From the NCBI RefSeq assembly GCF_021560175.1, contig NZ_CP091110.1, positions 3,660,501 to 3,724,500 on the forward strand: 64,000 bases of DNA. Direction: 5' to 3'. The notes under the pieces were generated by a model. It searched no databases. It had not been told where the DNA came from and saw only the letters and a list, made by a program, of their open reading frames with translations. Positions 43,901 to 54,335 of this stretch are shown in pieces. This stretch comes from Neobacillus drentensis (GTDB taxonomy: Bacteria > Bacillota > Bacilli > Bacillales > Cytobacillaceae). Made by a program: the position numbers and the translations under genes. The number at the start of each line of letters is the position of its first letter. Position 1 is the stretch's first letter.

Positions 43901-45919
43901 TTATTTAACGATTACACGTACACGGCAGAGGTTTTGAACCTGTGTATAGATATCGCTTACATCACCATGTCTATTTGATTTAACTCTCAATACTGGGAAG
44001 TACGTTCCCGGTTTACTAAAAATGTATTTTGCTTCCACGGTGGCGATAGTGCCATCACCACTTACGTTGGTGAACTCTCCCTTAACAGGAAAATCGGTTT
44101 CACCCTCAAAGCTCCATTCGGCAAATGTCAATTGACCAGAATGGACAGGCATTTCAACCTCCGCTTTAAAGTCTACTTGCTCACCGGCGTTTACGATTGT
44201 ACATTCGCTTCCGTTCGCCTTAAGGGCAACGACCGGTTGAATTCCTTTTCGCTCATTTGCTTTTGATGGTACGGACACTTGTCCATCAATCACCGAATAT
44301 TGAGTGCTCTCATGAGGAGTGATACCATGCTCAACCCATTCACTAACATCGAGCAAAGCCTGATGGAGAGCTCCAAGATAACTGATAAGATGTAGATCAT
44401 CCGCCGTCTTTGCCTGATCATCGTGCATGGCATTATCCATATACCATAGTCTGAAACTTTGAGATTCTTTATCCCCTAGTTCGCCCCTAACCTTTGTGCG
44501 ATACCAATCAGGCTGCCAAGGATAAGCGCTTTCATCGAGTAAAGCAGCCACTACAATCATTTTTCCGTTAAAACGACCACTCTGGATGGATCCAGCCCCT
44601 CCGCGGGTAATGTTAGCTCCTATAATAACCGGGCGTTGTGGATAAATTGGCGTGCCATCCTCATAGCGGAACTGATCCCAGACATGAAAATCCGACGATG
44701 GAACTTGATGCCGGTGATAGGTCTGTATGGCAATAAAATTCGAATTGTCCAGCATAATTTCATCGCCTGGTTTTACTTTTTCAAGTATTTCAAGCATTCC
44801 CTCTATCCCAAAACCTTCCGCGATATAAGCTTTATCTCCTTCCAACCTGTCAAGAGGTATCTTCGAACCTGCAGCCTCACCACTTAGGAAAACGATATCC
44901 GTGCCAGTTAAGTACACATCCCCTGTAGGTACGCTCTCAAGTTTCAGCCAAGGCTTAAACAAACTGATATCAATACTTTTGTGTCTATGCCATGCATCAT
45001 CGGCGCCTGTCTTAGTTTCATCTTTTGCGAGTAAATCTTCGCTTATCAAATGTGTTTCGTTAATCACTGTCTTGTATTGAAGCCTGTCTCTAGCCGCAGA
45101 ACTGTTTGGCTCCGCACCCAAATAACCGGGAACCGTCCAAAAATCCTTTAAATACTCAGGATCTACTTGCTCTATAACAGGTACGAAAAGCGGAAGTGCT
45201 CCCAAACCAACATATTCATGTGAAAACCACACCCTTGTTGGGAATCCCATTTTCGTTACTTCTTCAAGTGCCGCTCTTTCCTCTTCATTGAGACCCGCAT
45301 AGATATCTCCACTTCCACCAGGTTCCAAAGCGTCAGCAATCACTGGAAGTTTACTCCTGAGAATCCTTAATGCATGGGCACGAACGGTGAAAACATTTGG
45401 TATGGCCATTGGTGACCCGATGATATATGGCACGGCACCATCCCATGTATTCGTGTTTTCAAAGCAGCTTATGGTCTTAAATCCGCCGCCGCTTCCCCCA
45501 TAGATATATCCAAAGGGGCGATGTGGTCCATATAGATTAGCTGCAACTACACGTGAGTACTCTGCCACAGCTGCGCTTGAACGGTAAATAGTCGTATCTA
45601 CAGCTGCAGGTCCGCCCATATTAGACTCGACAAAATAGGCTCCATTCGTGATAGCAAAGCCAATTTTATCTTCTTCTCCCTTTCGGATTTGAGAAGCATC
45701 CTCATGTCCTTGAAAAGGAGCCATAAATTGGAAAAAACGTCCTTTATATTTTTCCTTTTCCGGAAAATAGAAAGAGAATCGGACTTCGGTGCCCTCAAAT
45801 CCGCCATGAATATAATGGTACCGCACAGCGCCCTCTCGCCATTCATCAATATCTACATAGGGCTTTTGGAATTCCGTGTCTAATTTTGGGTCATAGAGTA
45901 ACTGTTTTTCTTGTAACAT
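43901..45919 (-). CDS. Tannase-like alpha/beta-hydrolase with C-terminal Ig/PKD-like domain (copy 2)
   Basis: 672 residues, paralogue of 14592-16529 along the full length. Nucleophile elbow GYIYGGSGGGFKT with Ser143; candidate His in RLWYMDNAMHDDQ; shared QTYHRHQVP and PIYPQRPV segments; C-terminal beta domain with FAEWSFEGETDF and KPGTYFPVLRVKSNRHGD. No signal peptide. ATG 45917-45919 has AGGAGG upstream and the conserved regulon element 64 bases upstream. The gene is divergent from an AraC regulator, which may control it. The module order tannase-like, GH43, GPH symporter suggests an ester- or otherwise acyl-decorated glycan fragment as substrate. Confidence 0.65.
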   Translation of the reverse strand: MLQEKQLLYDPKLDTEFQKPYVDIDEWREGAVRYHYIHGGFEGTEVRFSFYFPEKEKYKGRFFQFMAPFQGHEDASQIRKGEEDKIGFAITNGAYFVESNMGGPAAVDTTIYRSSAAVAEYSRVVAANLYGPHRPFGYIYGGSGGGFKTISCFENTNTWDGAVPYIIGSPMAIPNVFTVRAHALRILRSKLPVIADALEPGGSGDIYAGLNEEERAALEEVTKMGFPTRVWFSHEYVGLGALPLFVPVIEQVDPEYLKDFWTVPGYLGAEPNSSAARDRLQYKTVINETHLISEDLLAKDETKTGADDAWHRHKSIDISLFKPWLKLESVPTGDVYLTGTDIVFLSGEAAGSKIPLDRLEGDKAYIAEGFGIEGMLEILEKVKPGDEIMLDNSNFIAIQTYHRHQVPSSDFHVWDQFRYEDGTPIYPQRPVIIGANITRGGAGSIQSGRFNGKMIVVAALLDESAYPWQPDWYRTKVRGELGDKESQSFRLWYMDNAMHDDQAKTADDLHLISYLGALHQALLDVSEWVEHGITPHESTQYSVIDGQVSVPSKANERKGIQPVVALKANGSECTIVNAGEQVDFKAEVEMPVHSGQLTFAEWSFEGETDFPVKGEFTNVSGDGTIATVEAKYIFSKPGTYFPVLRVKSNRHGDVSDIYTQVQNLCRVRVIVK

Positions 45920-45956
45920 GTTATACCTCCTAAAGTTTTCTATTTTAAGATATTTT

Positions 45957-46012
45957 TATTTTCACAAAAATCATTAAATATGTATTTCATTTTTTTTGTT
46001 TGTGTTATAAAA
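45957..46012 (-). promoter_or_regulatory. Conserved regulon element, copy e (tannase-like copy 2 / divergent araC gene)
   Basis: Core 45983-46012 with the TATTTTC box at 45957-45963. Here the element lies between two divergent genes, so it could serve both. On the minus strand the TTGAAA position reads ATGAAA and the downstream box TTGTGAAAATA. Confidence 0.7.
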
Positions 46013-46044
46013 TTTCTAGTATACTTATTGGAGGCAGGTATATT

Positions 46045-47208
46045 ATGAATAATCACGTAACCCTACAAAAGTTATACGAAGCTACGAAAATACCCTTACA
46101 GCTTTTTGATAATCATGTACCAATCCAAAATTATGGGTCTGGTGAGTTTAATCCTAATCCAGCTGTCAGCATGATTAACAGCGCTATTAATACCAATTAT
46201 TCCATATGCTATACCGTTTCACCTGATAATTTATTTTGCGGCCTTATTCGAATTGACAATTCATCGCAATATGTGATAGTCGGTCCTGCCATGGCATTGG
46301 ATTGTACGCGAAAACAGGCCGAAAATATCCTCGAGAGTTTACAACAGCCAGTAAACAGAACAGATGAATTCTTGCATTGGTTTCGGACAATACCTAATTG
46401 CGATCTCCAACGATTTCGTAGTATATTGTGTTGTTTAGATCATTTTTTAAATGGGACAGAGAATGAGCCTGTACACATCGCATACGAAGTGAATCCTTCA
46501 CCAATGCCTACCATCGATACGAATCCTTCTTTTATCGAACATGTTAGTGATCTATTAGAAAAGCAAATGCTATCTTATATTGAATATGGAAATACTAATG
46601 CACTTGAAGCCGTTTTATACGATATGCAAACTAGGGGTGGTGAAGGTGGAGTTCCTGAGACAGCTTCAGACGTCATAAGGTCCTATAAAAACATATTTAT
46701 TGTATCAACGGCACTTGCCTCAAGAGCCGCCGTGAAAGGTGGCTTGGATTTTGATACTGCAAATGCCCTTACAACCAAGTATCTAACTCAAATTGAAAAG
46801 ATTAAAAATTACAGTGAAATTTTCATTCTCTTAAAGCAAATGTTCTTGGATTTTACGGAGAGAACGGCTCGATCTCGTTTCTATTTATCAGACTCCCTTC
46901 TTGTCAATAAAATTAGTAAAGAAGTACAAGCCCATCTTTATGAAAAAATTACACCTGCAAGTATAGCTGATCGTTTAAAGATGAATAGTTCTTATCTTTC
47001 GACACATTTTAAGCAAGAAACTGGAAAAACATTGACGGATTTTATTAATGAGGTGAAAATAAAAGAAGGCATACGATTACTAGAAACCACCCAAATGCCT
47101 CTCATTCAAATTTCGGCCCAGCTTGGTTTTTCTTCACAAAATTATTTTCATACAGTTTTCAAAAAAATAACTGGCATGACACCTGTCGAGTATCGGAATA
47201 AAACCTAA
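46045..47208 (+). CDS. AraC-family regulator with N-terminal sensor domain
   Basis: 387 residues from ATG 46045, which has GGAGG ten bases upstream; the frame extends 15 codons further through the divergent promoter and that part is not expected to be translated. The N-terminal 280 residues look like a ligand-sensing domain (LQKLYEATKIPLQLFDNHV, YVIVGPAMALDCTRKQAENI). The C-terminal 100 residues are the AraC DNA-binding domain (TPASIADRLKMNSSYLSTHF and LIQISAQLGFSSQNYFHTVF, MTPVEYRNKT). It has no receiver domain, so it probably senses an intracellular sugar. It lies divergent to tannase-like copy 2 and next to the conserved element. Confidence 0.88.
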   Translation: MNNHVTLQKLYEATKIPLQLFDNHVPIQNYGSGEFNPNPAVSMINSAINTNYSICYTVSPDNLFCGLIRIDNSSQYVIVGPAMALDCTRKQAENILESLQQPVNRTDEFLHWFRTIPNCDLQRFRSILCCLDHFLNGTENEPVHIAYEVNPSPMPTIDTNPSFIEHVSDLLEKQMLSYIEYGNTNALEAVLYDMQTRGGEGGVPETASDVIRSYKNIFIVSTALASRAAVKGGLDFDTANALTTKYLTQIEKIKNYSEIFILLKQMFLDFTERTARSRFYLSDSLLVNKISKEVQAHLYEKITPASIADRLKMNSSYLSTHFKQETGKTLTDFINEVKIKEGIRLLETTQMPLIQISAQLGFSSQNYFHTVFKKITGMTPVEYRNKT

Positions 47209-47234
47209 ATCTAGGAGAAATACCCATAAAATAG

Positions 47235-47271
47235 AAAACAGCACTGGTTAATATAAACCCAGTGCTGTTTT
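47235..47271. terminator. Bidirectional terminator between araC and GH3 genes
   Basis: Perfect 13-bp arms AAAACAGCACTGG (47235-47247) and CCAGTGCTGTTTT (47259-47271) between convergent genes; A/T flanks serve as T-runs in both directions. Confidence 0.8.
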
Positions 47272-47302
47272 GCATTTAACTACTTCAAGAGGGCAGTAAA
47301 TT

Positions 47303-49594
47303 TTAAAATACTGTCATTTTTCCTTGTTGATCATTTAAAAGCTGAATCATACCTGCAAGCATTTCTTCCGTAAATTTCCCCTGACTATAATTCACAATGG
47401 CTCGTAAAGGTACACTTTCCATCATTGCATTATTCATTTTTACTTCATCATCGTTTCCAGACGCATTTTGTTTCTCGCGAGTTTGGCTCAATTTCCCAAC
47501 AAACTGTTTGGCAATTTCCGATAAAGCAGGGTTAGCGAATATTTCTCCAAGCGTAGTATTTCGATCAACTGGCTTTTGAACTAGAACGGATGATTGAACC
47601 CGAATCTTATCAGATAAAACAATATCCCGAGAGGACTTACCGATTAAGATTTCAAATTCTCCCGTCTCGACATGCCAATCCTTCAAATGAACGTTATAGT
47701 AAGCAAATGACCGTTTATCTAACACAAAGGTAACTGTTTTTTGTTCTCCAGGTTGTAATTCTACCTTTTTAAATCCTTTTAACTCTTTTTCAGGCCTGAT
47801 CACTGTACTTGCTACGTCTTTTATATAAAGTTGAACAATCTCTTTTCCAGGTACTCTGCCACTATTTTTTACGTTTAGACTTACACTCACCGTCTCTGTA
47901 TCTTTTATTTCCTTTTTATTTAGAATTAGATTGCTATATTTAAAGTTTGTATAACTTAGGCCATAACCAAATGGAAATAACGGCTCAATTTCTTTTTTGT
48001 CGTAGTAGCGGTATCCAACGAAAATTCCTTCTTTATATTCCACTTTGTCCCCATCACCAGGGAAGTTTAAGAATGAAGGGTTATCGCTTAACTTCTGCGG
48101 AAAAGTTTCGGCTAATTTTCCGCTTGGATTTGCATCGCCAAAAAGCAAATCGGCGATGGCCCCTCCAAGTGCCTGACCACCTAAATAGCCCTCAAGCAAT
48201 CCTTTCACATGACCGATCCAAGGCATGATAATGGGAGCACCGTTGCTTAATACGACAACGATATTCTGGTTGACTTCTGCAATCACTTCTATTAATTGGA
48301 TATGGCTTTCCGGCATGCGTAGATGCTCACGGTCATATCCCTCAGATTCATAGCTTTCAGGAAGGCCAACAAAAAGTACGGCAGTATCTGCCCCTGCTGC
48401 TGCTTCTTTTGCCTCATTCATTAATTTTTCGTTTACTGTGTCTTCGTTTAGGTTATAGCCTTGTGCATAGATTACATTCGCATTCCCAGAAATAGATTCA
48501 ATTTCATCCAAAATATTCTCCAGTTTTGTAGGGACGATATGCGAGCTGCCTCCACCCTGGAATCGAGGTTTCTTGACAAATTCTCCGATCACCGCAATGG
48601 TGCCTTCTCTTTTTATCGGAAGAATCTGGTCTTCATTTTTTAGAAGGACCATACTTTCTCTAGCAACTTCCCTTGCTAGTTGATGATGGGCTTCACGACT
48701 GTATGTCGCATTTTCTTTTTTATGATCAACTGCTTTAAAGATGATCGTAAGCAATCTTTCCACTGCTTTGTCCAATTCTCCTTCTGAAACTTGACCTTTT
48801 TTTACAGCATTTACAATTTTTTGATCACCAACACTGTTAGCGGGCATTTCAAGCTCTAGTCCGTTATTTAGCGCTTTTTCACGTTCGTTTACCGCTCCCC
48901 AATCCGAAACGACAATGCCTTCAAATCCCCATTCATCTTTTAAAATATCTTTTAATAAATACTCATTCTCTGAAGCGTATTCTCCATTTACCTTGTTGTA
49001 AGCAGCCATCACGGTCCATGGTTTTGCCTGCTTAACAGGACCTTCAAAGCTGGCAAGATATATTTCACGCAGTGTCCTTTCATCAATAACAGCATCTATT
49101 GACATTCTACGATACTCCTGGTTATTAGCTGCAAAGTGTTTCAAAGAAGTTCCTACCCCTTGACTTTGGACTCCTTTAATATGATTAACTGCCATTTCTG
49201 ATGAGAGATATGGGTCTTCAGAGAAATATTCAAAGTTTCTTCCACAAAGAGGAGAACGTTTAATGTTTGCACCAGGACCAAGAAGAATAGCCACATCCTC
49301 AGTCTGACATTCCTCACCAAGGGCAACTCCAACTTTATGAATCAATTCCCTATTCCAGGAACTAGCCATCCCCACAGCCGATGGAAAGCATGTTGCCGGC
49401 ACGCTGTCATAGATTCCCAAATGGTCTGAACCACCCTCTTGTTTACGGAGACCATGAGGGCCATCCGTAACCATAATGGACGGAATCCCCAGTCGTTCAA
49501 TTCCTTGCAACCTCCAAAATTCAAGTCCTGAACACAAACTTGCCTTTTCCTCTAGTGTCATTTTGCTGATAATTTCGCTAATATTCCGATTCAT
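47303..49594 (-). CDS. GH3 beta-glucosidase-type enzyme with C-terminal helical extension
   Basis: 763 residues, no signal peptide. GH3 barrel: [64 protein letters not shown], nucleophile Asp in [13 protein letters not shown]. The sandwich domain has [19 protein letters not shown]. The FnIII-like domain has [15 protein letters not shown] and [16 protein letters not shown]. After it comes an extra 85-residue helical segment ([40 protein letters not shown]), recalled from other Firmicutes glycosidases and echoed in the GH78 at 51409. It lies 42 bases behind DUF5605 copy 4, in one operon. Confidence 0.92.
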   Translation of the reverse strand: MNRNISEIISKMTLEEKASLCSGLEFWRLQGIERLGIPSIMVTDGPHGLRKQEGGSDHLGIYDSVPATCFPSAVGMASSWNRELIHKVGVALGEECQTEDVAILLGPGANIKRSPLCGRNFEYFSEDPYLSSEMAVNHIKGVQSQGVGTSLKHFAANNQEYRRMSIDAVIDERTLREIYLASFEGPVKQAKPWTVMAAYNKVNGEYASENEYLLKDILKDEWGFEGIVVSDWGAVNEREKALNNGLELEMPANSVGDQKIVNAVKKGQVSEGELDKAVERLLTIIFKAVDHKKENATYSREAHHQLAREVARESMVLLKNEDQILPIKREGTIAVIGEFVKKPRFQGGGSSHIVPTKLENILDEIESISGNANVIYAQGYNLNEDTVNEKLMNEAKEAAAGADTAVLFVGLPESYESEGYDREHLRMPESHIQLIEVIAEVNQNIVVVLSNGAPIIMPWIGHVKGLLEGYLGGQALGGAIADLLFGDANPSGKLAETFPQKLSDNPSFLNFPGDGDKVEYKEGIFVGYRYYDKKEIEPLFPFGYGLSYTNFKYSNLILNKKEIKDTETVSVSLNVKNSGRVPGKEIVQLYIKDVASTVIRPEKELKGFKKVELQPGEQKTVTFVLDKRSFAYYNVHLKDWHVETGEFEILIGKSSRDIVLSDKIRVQSSVLVQKPVDRNTTLGEIFANPALSEIAKQFVGKLSQTREKQNASGNDDEVKMNNAMMESVPLRAIVNYSQGKFTEEMLAGMIQLLNDQQGKMTVF

Positions 49595-49636
49595 GAAACC
49601 TCGTTCCTTTCTATGATTTTTGTTCGTCCATTTCCT

Positions 49637-51202
49637 TCAATGTAAGGCTTCCTTTGTTGCAAGAACTGCAATTCCAACTTTTCCTGGAAGATTAATCTCT
49701 GTTTTTCCACTGGCATTGGTCTTAATTACTGTTCTTGTCATTTCCCATACATCGATTATTTCCACCGTGTAAACTGCATCCTCGGGGAGATTCATGGTTG
49801 TATAGATTGTGCATGCATCACCAAGATAAGTCAGATAAAACTCATCCTTGTAATGAACAATTGGAGGTGTCATAAACTCCATCATATGTGCAAATTCTGC
49901 ATCATTGAGCTTGCACATACACTTGAACACCAGATTATCTGTAATTTCCGATTTTCCATTTGCCACCATATCACGTAACTGCTGCTGGGTCTCAAATGGT
50001 ACTGCATCCGGTGAATGATACAAGGTAAGTGTTCCTGGAATTTCTTCAAAAAGCTCTCTCATATATGCAATACGACGGACACTTTCTCCTTTCAGTCTGC
50101 CCCCCTTGCTCCACCAAAGGATCTGGTTATCATCCATTTTCTCCACATAGGTTTCTCCATGGGTTGCATAAGCTCCCATGCAACAGGTCTTCCAAAACCT
50201 ATTTACTATTTCAAACCCGGATAAATTACCCCAGTTATATGGAATGTTTCCTTCATATCCCAGCTCATCATAGATTACAGGTTTGCGATACTTCCGGAAT
50301 AGAGCTGGAATTTTGGCTGCATCAGATTGCTGCAGACTGCAATGCGTTGTATATGGGTTGGAAAAATCCCAAGGATGTAGAAAGTTGTGGTTGCTGAGAA
50401 GGTGTTGATATGGATCGTTAATACCAAGATATTCTGCAAAAGCATCCCAATCCTTTTGTTCCAATCCATCCATCAGGTCATATTCATTGGCAAGAGACCA
50501 CCAAACGTTCGGGTATGCTGCAACTCTGCGTATAAGATATTCCAAATAAATCTCATACTCTTTTCTGGTCAGATACATAAGTCCCCAACAATCATAAGGA
50601 TGAAGCAGTATCAAATCTGCCTGAATTCCATATTCCTGCAACTGGATCAGTTTCTCGTCCAGTTTTTTCCAAAATGTAACGTCCGGTCTTTTCACGTCCC
50701 AATTTCCCTCTGTGTCCCTTTCAAATGGAAATATCTCTGGTTCATTGCGGTTAAACTCAAAATATTTTGGAAAAATACACATACGTACTTTATTAAATGG
50801 TGCAGTTTTCAAAGTTTCCATAGTCACATCCATCAGTAGCTTTTCCTGATGGAGAAGTGCATATATTGTTGTACCATATGGTAGATAAGGGGTTCCGTCT
50901 TCGTATTGGAATGATAGATTATTCACCCGAACTAATCCATGGTCCTTTTGATCAGCTACTTCTACCCATTCTCTTCCTTCCATAGTTCCACATAGCTCTA
51001 TAGAAGACTCGACTTTATATTCACACCATCCACTCTCTAATGGCAGATAACGAACCCGGTAATTTTCTTCTCCATCGTAAAATCCTTTCACACATGTTTT
51101 TTTTCCATTTATTTGAAAGGTCCCTTTGATATCCACGTTTACAAAGTCACCTTCCGGTTCTTTCCCCTTAAATGTAAGTTCATATATTTGATATTGTTTC
51201 AT
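49637..51202 (-). CDS. DUF5060/apiosidase-like/DUF5605 glycoside hydrolase (copy 4)
   Basis: 521 residues, start ATG with GAGGAG upstream. Same layout as the other copies: YQIYELTFKGKEPEGDFVNV and GFYDGEENYRVRYLPLESG (DUF5060), LPYGTTIYALLHQEK, APFNKVRMCIFPKYFEFNRN, LILLHPYDCWGLMY, WWSLANEYDLMDG (acid/base Glu), VIYDELGYEGN (nucleophile Glu; the usual Cys after Glu is Leu), THGETYVEKMDDNQILWWSKGG, and a DUF5605-like end (YTVEIIDVWEMTRTV). It is a divergent member and lacks the conserved 30-bp element. An inverted repeat TAGCGTT / AACGCTA at 51230-51252 lies just upstream. It leads into GH3. Confidence 0.8.
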   Translation of the reverse strand: MKQYQIYELTFKGKEPEGDFVNVDIKGTFQINGKKTCVKGFYDGEENYRVRYLPLESGWCEYKVESSIELCGTMEGREWVEVADQKDHGLVRVNNLSFQYEDGTPYLPYGTTIYALLHQEKLLMDVTMETLKTAPFNKVRMCIFPKYFEFNRNEPEIFPFERDTEGNWDVKRPDVTFWKKLDEKLIQLQEYGIQADLILLHPYDCWGLMYLTRKEYEIYLEYLIRRVAAYPNVWWSLANEYDLMDGLEQKDWDAFAEYLGINDPYQHLLSNHNFLHPWDFSNPYTTHCSLQQSDAAKIPALFRKYRKPVIYDELGYEGNIPYNWGNLSGFEIVNRFWKTCCMGAYATHGETYVEKMDDNQILWWSKGGRLKGESVRRIAYMRELFEEIPGTLTLYHSPDAVPFETQQQLRDMVANGKSEITDNLVFKCMCKLNDAEFAHMMEFMTPPIVHYKDEFYLTYLGDACTIYTTMNLPEDAVYTVEIIDVWEMTRTVIKTNASGKTEINLPGKVGIAVLATKEALH

Positions 51203-51408
51203 TCTTTTTCTCCTCGATATTTACTTATCTAGCGTTCTCCAAAAAAACGCTATTCTGTAAATTCTTAATACTTATTTCACTCTTGTAAGATTCAATCAAT
51301 GTTGAAGTTCCTGCCCAAACAGTAAAACTAACAGTGTCTAGGATTAATCTATTAAGCTAGTATTTTCTTTTATGAATAATCTCAATTGCCCAATAAACGA
51401 TGAAAAGG

Positions 51409-54333
51409 TTATTGTTGTACAGTAACTAATTTTTCCTCAAGTGCATTTAACTCATTAATAAGCGCATTTAATCTATCTTCCGTTAACTTCGACATTGGAT
51501 GATATAATAGCTTTTCAATTGGCTCTGCTTTTAACCGGGCTAATTGACCATGAGGATTGGAAATTCCAGGTACATACATTTCTAAAGTCTTCGTCATTTC
51601 CTCATTTAATAGCAAGTCAATTAATCTAGTATTTGCAGAATAAATCGTCCTAAAACCACGTTCATTCTTATAAACGAAACGATATTGACCAGACCCTACT
51701 ACAAGTGAAACCCCCTTATCTGTTTGGCAAATATCAAAAATTCCTTCCACTTTTGTTATAATGATACCGTTTTCTTTAACATCCTCTTTATTAGCAAATG
51801 GCAAGATAATCTGTGCTGTGGTATTAACCGGAATTTCTACTTCTATGGTTACTTCCTCATGAGTGATATTCCAAGCCGAAACGATTCGTCCATACATAGA
51901 ATCATACGTAGCCCTTGCATAGGTTAATTCTTTACCACCAATTCTTGGCTGAATACGAATCCGTTTATAAGCCGGCTCCGTTTCATCCATGTCAAGTCCT
52001 GCCACCACTCGATACATCCAGTCTCCAATGGCTCCATAGGCGTAATGATTGAACGAATTCATATCATCACTCCAGAATGAATCATCTTCTTTAATACCAT
52101 CCCAATGCTCCCAGATGGTGGTTGCCCCTTTGGATACAGAGTATAACCATGATGGAAATGTCTCTTGAAGCAGCAGCTTTACAGCAGTTTCATGATAACC
52201 GTTATTCGAAAGAACAAGGTTTAAATAGGGCGTCCCTACAAATCCTGTTGTTAGATGGTAGTCATTTTCTAAAACCAACTGATTTAAGTCATAGGATATT
52301 CTCTCTCTTATTTTTCCTTCTACAAGGTCGAACATGAGGGTAAGTACATGCGCAGTTTGTGTTGTAACAGCCAGTCTTCCTAACGGGGTTATAAACTCAT
52401 CGTTATAGTATTTTTTTATCCGAATTAAAAGTTCATCATACTGCTTCACATCGTCCACTTTGTTTAGAACTTTTGCTGTGTCACGTAAGAGCCTAGTTGA
52501 GTAGGCATAAAAAGCTGTAGCGATAAGTTCATCAGGGGTAGCACCAAAATAAGTATCTTCTTTGGAGTCTAACCCAAGCCAATCTCCGAAGTGGAAGCCA
52601 GTATTCCATGCATATTCCATTTCCCCTTGGGCCCGAATGTATTCTACCCAAGCTTGCATACTAGGATATTGTTCTTCTAGAAGTCTCGTATCACTATAGG
52701 AAAGGTATACAGTCCATGGACAAATCACCGCTGCATCTCCCCATGCTGCGGAAGAATCACCATCCACCACATTCGGGATGACGAAAGGAACGCCGCCATT
52801 TGGAAGTTGATCTGCTTTTAAATCACGGAGCCATTTGGTGAAAAATGGGCCACCCTGATAGTTGAAAAGTGCTGTACGTATGAATACTTGTGCATCACCG
52901 GTCCAACCCAATCGTTCATCACGCTGCGGACAATCGGTTGGAACATCCACAAAGTTCCCTCGCTGTCCCCATTTAATATTCTGTTGTAATTGATTCACCA
53001 CTGGATTCGAGGTCTTAAAATTACCTGATTGCACCATATCGGTATGAATAACTTCGCCAACAAAATGTTCGAGATTCAGGCCGTTTTCCTGGCCAGGATA
53101 CCCTTCAATCTTCACATATCGGAATCCTTGGAAGGTGAAAACGGGTGCATAACTCTCCATCCCTTCGCCCTTTGTGATATACTCGACGGTTTGCTTGGCC
53201 GACCTAAGGTTGCCAAAGTAAACATTGCCGTCCTTATCCAGTACTTCTGCATGTTTTAATGTGATTTTTGTACCTGCCGGAGCAGTGACGGTAAATCGAA
53301 TGCGGCCCACCATATTTTGCCCCATATCTAAAACAGTATCTCCTGCTGGTGTAATTAACACTGCTTGTGGCTTTATTGTTTCAATTACTCGTGTAGGATT
53401 GTTTTCCTGAGCAACCAAATTCTCCAAAGGAAGATCAAGAGTATCCGTACCCATCCATTTGGAATCATTAAAATCAGATTTGCTCCAGTCCCTTTGTTCC
53501 AGTCGTGCATCATATACTTCTCCATGATAAAGTTCGGAGTACAAAATTGGACCTGTAAAAGCCTTCCAGGTGTGATCCGATACTAGAAGATCTTCTGTAC
53601 CATCATCATAACGGACATTCAATTGAAGAATTATTCCTCGCTTTGTGCCGTAATTATTTCGTGTGCAATCCCAAGAGAGATCTCCTTTGTACCAGCCATC
53701 TGCTAACATGGCACCGATTGCATTCGAACTGCTTGTCAGAAGGGCGGTTACATCATAGGTTTGATATTGAATTCTTTTACTGTAGCTCGTCCACCCAGGA
53801 GCCAGTAAATCCTCTCCTACACATTGCCCGTTTAAATAAAGCTCGTACAGGCCTACACCTGTAGCATATATACGTGCTGACTCAATTCCATCTTTCAAAT
53901 TAAATTCCTTACGTAACAAGAATGCAGGTTCTGAAGCCGGGTCAAGCTCCTGGGGGTTTGGTGTAATCCACTTCGCCTTCCATTCATTCGTTTCAAAGAA
54001 GGCAGTTTCCCACCATGCAATGTCGCTCCAATCGGATTGTCTGCCAAAATGATCCCAAACTTTTACACGATAATAATACCTTGTAGTGGATTTCAGCTCA
54101 GGTCCTGCGTAATCAATGTGAAGTGATTGCTCTGACTCTATATATCCTGTATCCCATATAGGTGTTTCAAAATTGAATTTCAAAGAAACTTGGAGCTGAT
54201 AAGCCAATTGCGTCGTTCCACGGCGGTCTGATTGGATTTTCCAACTGAGTCGAGGTTTTTTTACATCCAAACCAATTGGATTTTTTCGATATTCACAGGT
54301 TACGTCATATATTTTCAATTCGTTCATTTGCAT
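51409..54333 (-). CDS. Alpha-L-rhamnosidase, full-length GH78, with C-terminal helical extension
   Basis: 974 residues, no signal peptide. Complete GH78 architecture: N-terminal Ig-like domain (RLSWKIQSDRRGTTQLAYQL), jelly-roll with ARIYATGVGLYELYLNGQCV, (alpha/alpha)6 barrel with the classic FVDVPTDCPQRDERLGWTGD active-site segment and TTIWEHWDGI, then a C-terminal beta domain. A further 85 residues (TRLIDLLLNEEMTKTLEMYV, LTEDRLNALINELNALEEKL) form a helical module like that of the nearby GH3. The start codon lies two bases after the stop of the SDR gene, so the two are tightly co-expressed. Confidence 0.94.
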   Translation of the reverse strand: MQMNELKIYDVTCEYRKNPIGLDVKKPRLSWKIQSDRRGTTQLAYQLQVSLKFNFETPIWDTGYIESEQSLHIDYAGPELKSTTRYYYRVKVWDHFGRQSDWSDIAWWETAFFETNEWKAKWITPNPQELDPASEPAFLLRKEFNLKDGIESARIYATGVGLYELYLNGQCVGEDLLAPGWTSYSKRIQYQTYDVTALLTSSSNAIGAMLADGWYKGDLSWDCTRNNYGTKRGIILQLNVRYDDGTEDLLVSDHTWKAFTGPILYSELYHGEVYDARLEQRDWSKSDFNDSKWMGTDTLDLPLENLVAQENNPTRVIETIKPQAVLITPAGDTVLDMGQNMVGRIRFTVTAPAGTKITLKHAEVLDKDGNVYFGNLRSAKQTVEYITKGEGMESYAPVFTFQGFRYVKIEGYPGQENGLNLEHFVGEVIHTDMVQSGNFKTSNPVVNQLQQNIKWGQRGNFVDVPTDCPQRDERLGWTGDAQVFIRTALFNYQGGPFFTKWLRDLKADQLPNGGVPFVIPNVVDGDSSAAWGDAAVICPWTVYLSYSDTRLLEEQYPSMQAWVEYIRAQGEMEYAWNTGFHFGDWLGLDSKEDTYFGATPDELIATAFYAYSTRLLRDTAKVLNKVDDVKQYDELLIRIKKYYNDEFITPLGRLAVTTQTAHVLTLMFDLVEGKIRERISYDLNQLVLENDYHLTTGFVGTPYLNLVLSNNGYHETAVKLLLQETFPSWLYSVSKGATTIWEHWDGIKEDDSFWSDDMNSFNHYAYGAIGDWMYRVVAGLDMDETEPAYKRIRIQPRIGGKELTYARATYDSMYGRIVSAWNITHEEVTIEVEIPVNTTAQIILPFANKEDVKENGIIITKVEGIFDICQTDKGVSLVVGSGQYRFVYKNERGFRTIYSANTRLIDLLLNEEMTKTLEMYVPGISNPHGQLARLKAEPIEKLLYHPMSKLTEDRLNALINELNALEEKLVTVQQ

Positions 54334-54335
54334 TG

